DNA of 64,000 nucleotides from Piscicola geometra. Its lineage: Eukaryota; Annelida; Clitellata; Hirudinida; Piscicolidae. The notes under the pieces are model-generated. The model saw only the letters and a program-made list of their open reading frames with translations. It was not told the DNA's origin and made no database searches. Location: contig OX030969.1 in assembly GCA_943735955.1 (NCBI GenBank), forward strand, positions 1,470,491 to 1,534,490, read 5' to 3'. Shown in pieces: positions 62,390 to 64,000 of this stretch. Position 1 is the stretch's first letter; each line of letters starts with the position of its first letter. A program made the translations under genes and the position numbers.

Positions 62390-63250
62390 GCACTCCCCTT
62401 TCTTCACCTAATTAAACCTAAACCACTCTCCTTACATAACTTCAACCATCTTTCTTGCATTCAATCAACCGCCCTTTTGCACCCAATCAGTCTTCAAACA
62501 ACCTTTCTGTTTTCAATAAACTCTAAACTACCCTCCCTGTATCAAATCAACCCATAACTACATTCCTTGTACCCGATCAACCACTCTATTTTCACTCAAT
62601 TAACCTTCTTACCTTCATTCAATCAGCCCTCAAACAGCCGCTTTGCACCCACTAAACCCTAACTGCCCTTCCAGTATCAAATCAATCTGCAACTACCCTC
62701 AATGGATCTAACCAACCTTCAACTACCCTCCTTGTATCCAATTAAACTGTTGTTTTTTGCACGCAAAAGAACCTTCATTCATTTTCTGTTCACTCAATCA
62801 ACTACCTATCAACGACCTTGTTCCAGAGACTGACCGAAACTTATATTTTTATTTGGCCAAAACCTAAAAATAACCGAAACTGTAAATTTAAATTCGGCAG
62901 AAACCAAAACATGGCCAAAACTAAAAAAATTGCCAATTTTGGGACCGAAACTACACCGAATTTCATTCACTACATTGTCTACACTCAATCAATCCTCAAT
63001 CTTTCTCCCTGCACCCAATTAAACCCTGAACCACCCTTTACGCACCCGAGGAACTTTCTCTTTTGTAACCAATCAAACCACAACCACTCACTGCATCCAT
63101 TCAACCATCTTTTCTAAATTAATTTTCAATCACTCTGCATGCTACCGATAACTCTGAAGCCACCATCTGTACACCTATTCAGCCCATAATCCTCCACGCG
63201 GCACCCTTTCAGTCTTCAAATACTCATCCAATTAAACACTTTCTCGGCAC
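62390..63250. repeat. Degenerate ~30-bp repeat field
   Basis: Loosely repeated CCAATCAACC, CTACCCTCCTTGTA and TTGCACCCA motifs spaced about 30-35 bases apart. An old minisatellite, interrupted at 62823 by the hAT-related piece. Confidence 0.65.
62823..62965. mobile_element. Miniature relative of the 22731-29299 hAT
   Basis: [35 protein letters not shown] start matches the left end of the large hAT with a few changes. ACCGAAACT and CCAATTTTGGGACCGAAAC resemble its right end. It lacks the final CGGTCTCTA, so it is truncated. About 140 bases, no coding. Confidence 0.78.
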
Positions 63251-64000
63251 TTCATTCAAAATTATTTTCACACTTAACTGAACCAATGTTTAAAAGAAAT
63301 CCACAACTAAATAAAAACATCCTTCAGTTTCACCTCCTTGCAAAGAATACCTTAAACTGAGGGTCACGTAGGTAAAGATTTCAAATATTTTAATAGTTCC
63401 ACTTTTGAATCAATTAAGTAAGACTCCACTGAGAAAATGGGCATAATCAAATTTTTTAAAATATTTTATTTTTTTGATTTTTTATAAACTTGTTTAATAT
63501 TGCAAAGATTCATTGATGAGAGCAGTTTATGTGCGATTTAATCCTCAAACAACAACACGGGCCAATTCAAACCATACACATTATTCAATCGCTCACTGTG
63601 TTTTTAACCTTAGAATGACGACACATTTTGAGATCGTCTGAGAATGGATGGGATCGGAATCGACCCCAAGATAAAAGTTCCAGATTATTTATTAACCATC
63701 CTCAATGGTGATAATAATCGGCACGTGCTTCCTAACTAATAATGAATTCATATATATGTTTTTTTTAAATTTTCTTAACAATATGTTAGATGTCTCAGAG
63801 AGTTTTTACAATTTGTGTATCTGGTATACGTTGAAATCGCCACAATGAGAAAATGCCACAGAGAGAAAATGGTACATTAACCCTACAAACGAAACAACAC
63901 ATTTTTTTCTTTCTTTTTTTAAGCAGTAAAGATAAAAATTAAAAAATGAACTTGATTCCCTGTGGCCATAATCATATGTAGAAGATTCGTTGTGAGTCTG
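63251..64000. other. Intergenic DNA, no gene seen
   Basis: AT-rich. The last 27 bases begin another copy of the ~140-bp repeat seen at 13638. Nothing else recognised. Confidence 0.5.

Overview
The window looks like nuclear DNA of an invertebrate metazoan. It has spliced animal genes (a DHHC palmitoyltransferase, a Golgi-type glycosyltransferase, an LBP/BPI-family lipid-binding protein), a nuclear tRNA-Phe(GAA), several non-LTR retrotransposons, hAT transposons and a tRNA-derived SINE. I cannot name the phylum; a lophotrochozoan or another soft-bodied invertebrate would fit. The DNA is AT-rich and unusually full of tandem repeats.

Layout. 1-707: two partial ends of one hAT-type transposon. 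942-1014: tRNA-Phe. 1.0-8.3 kb: intergenic DNA with simple repeats and a 20-bp minisatellite. About 8.3-33.9 kb, minus strand: one ZDHHC5/8-like gene, rebuilt here from ten coding exons whose reading phases mostly agree. It starts with a transmembrane segment at 33.87 kb, has the DHHC core at 21-22 kb, and ends at 8.30 kb in a PDZ-ligand-like tail (TYEIAV). Its introns hold (CA)n tracts, minisatellites, a 2-kb array of a 15-mer, a 3.8-kb DDE-like transposon with a perfect 8-bp target duplication, a 6.6-kb hAT that contains about 200 copies of a 13-mer, a 1.5-kb hAT and a 0.7-kb MITE.

About 35.4-40.2 kb, minus strand: a type II membrane glycosyltransferase-like gene with seven exons, all phases compatible, and introns again built of tandem repeats. 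In both genes some arrays contain copies of the adjacent splice junction, so rows of decoy 5' splice sites follow the true one. This splice-site-seeded expansion is the most unusual signal in the window.

40.4-51 kb: a retrotransposon and transposon graveyard (gypsy integrase scrap, CR1-like LINE, endonuclease LINE 5' end, a hAT broken by a LINE and a SINE, more LINE pieces). 52.04-54.27 kb, plus strand: a compact six-exon LBP/BPI-family gene (474 aa, signal peptide, TATA box) with no tandem arrays. Two copies of one LINE lie in opposite orientation on its two sides (48.3-49.7 and 57.6-58.6 kb). 55-64 kb: hAT and LINE remnants, a candidate exon at 59.57-59.75 kb, a 16-bp minisatellite, another MITE, and a degenerate repeat field.

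The three host genes show no operon logic. The shared theme is mobile elements and satellite expansion inside introns that must still be spliced.
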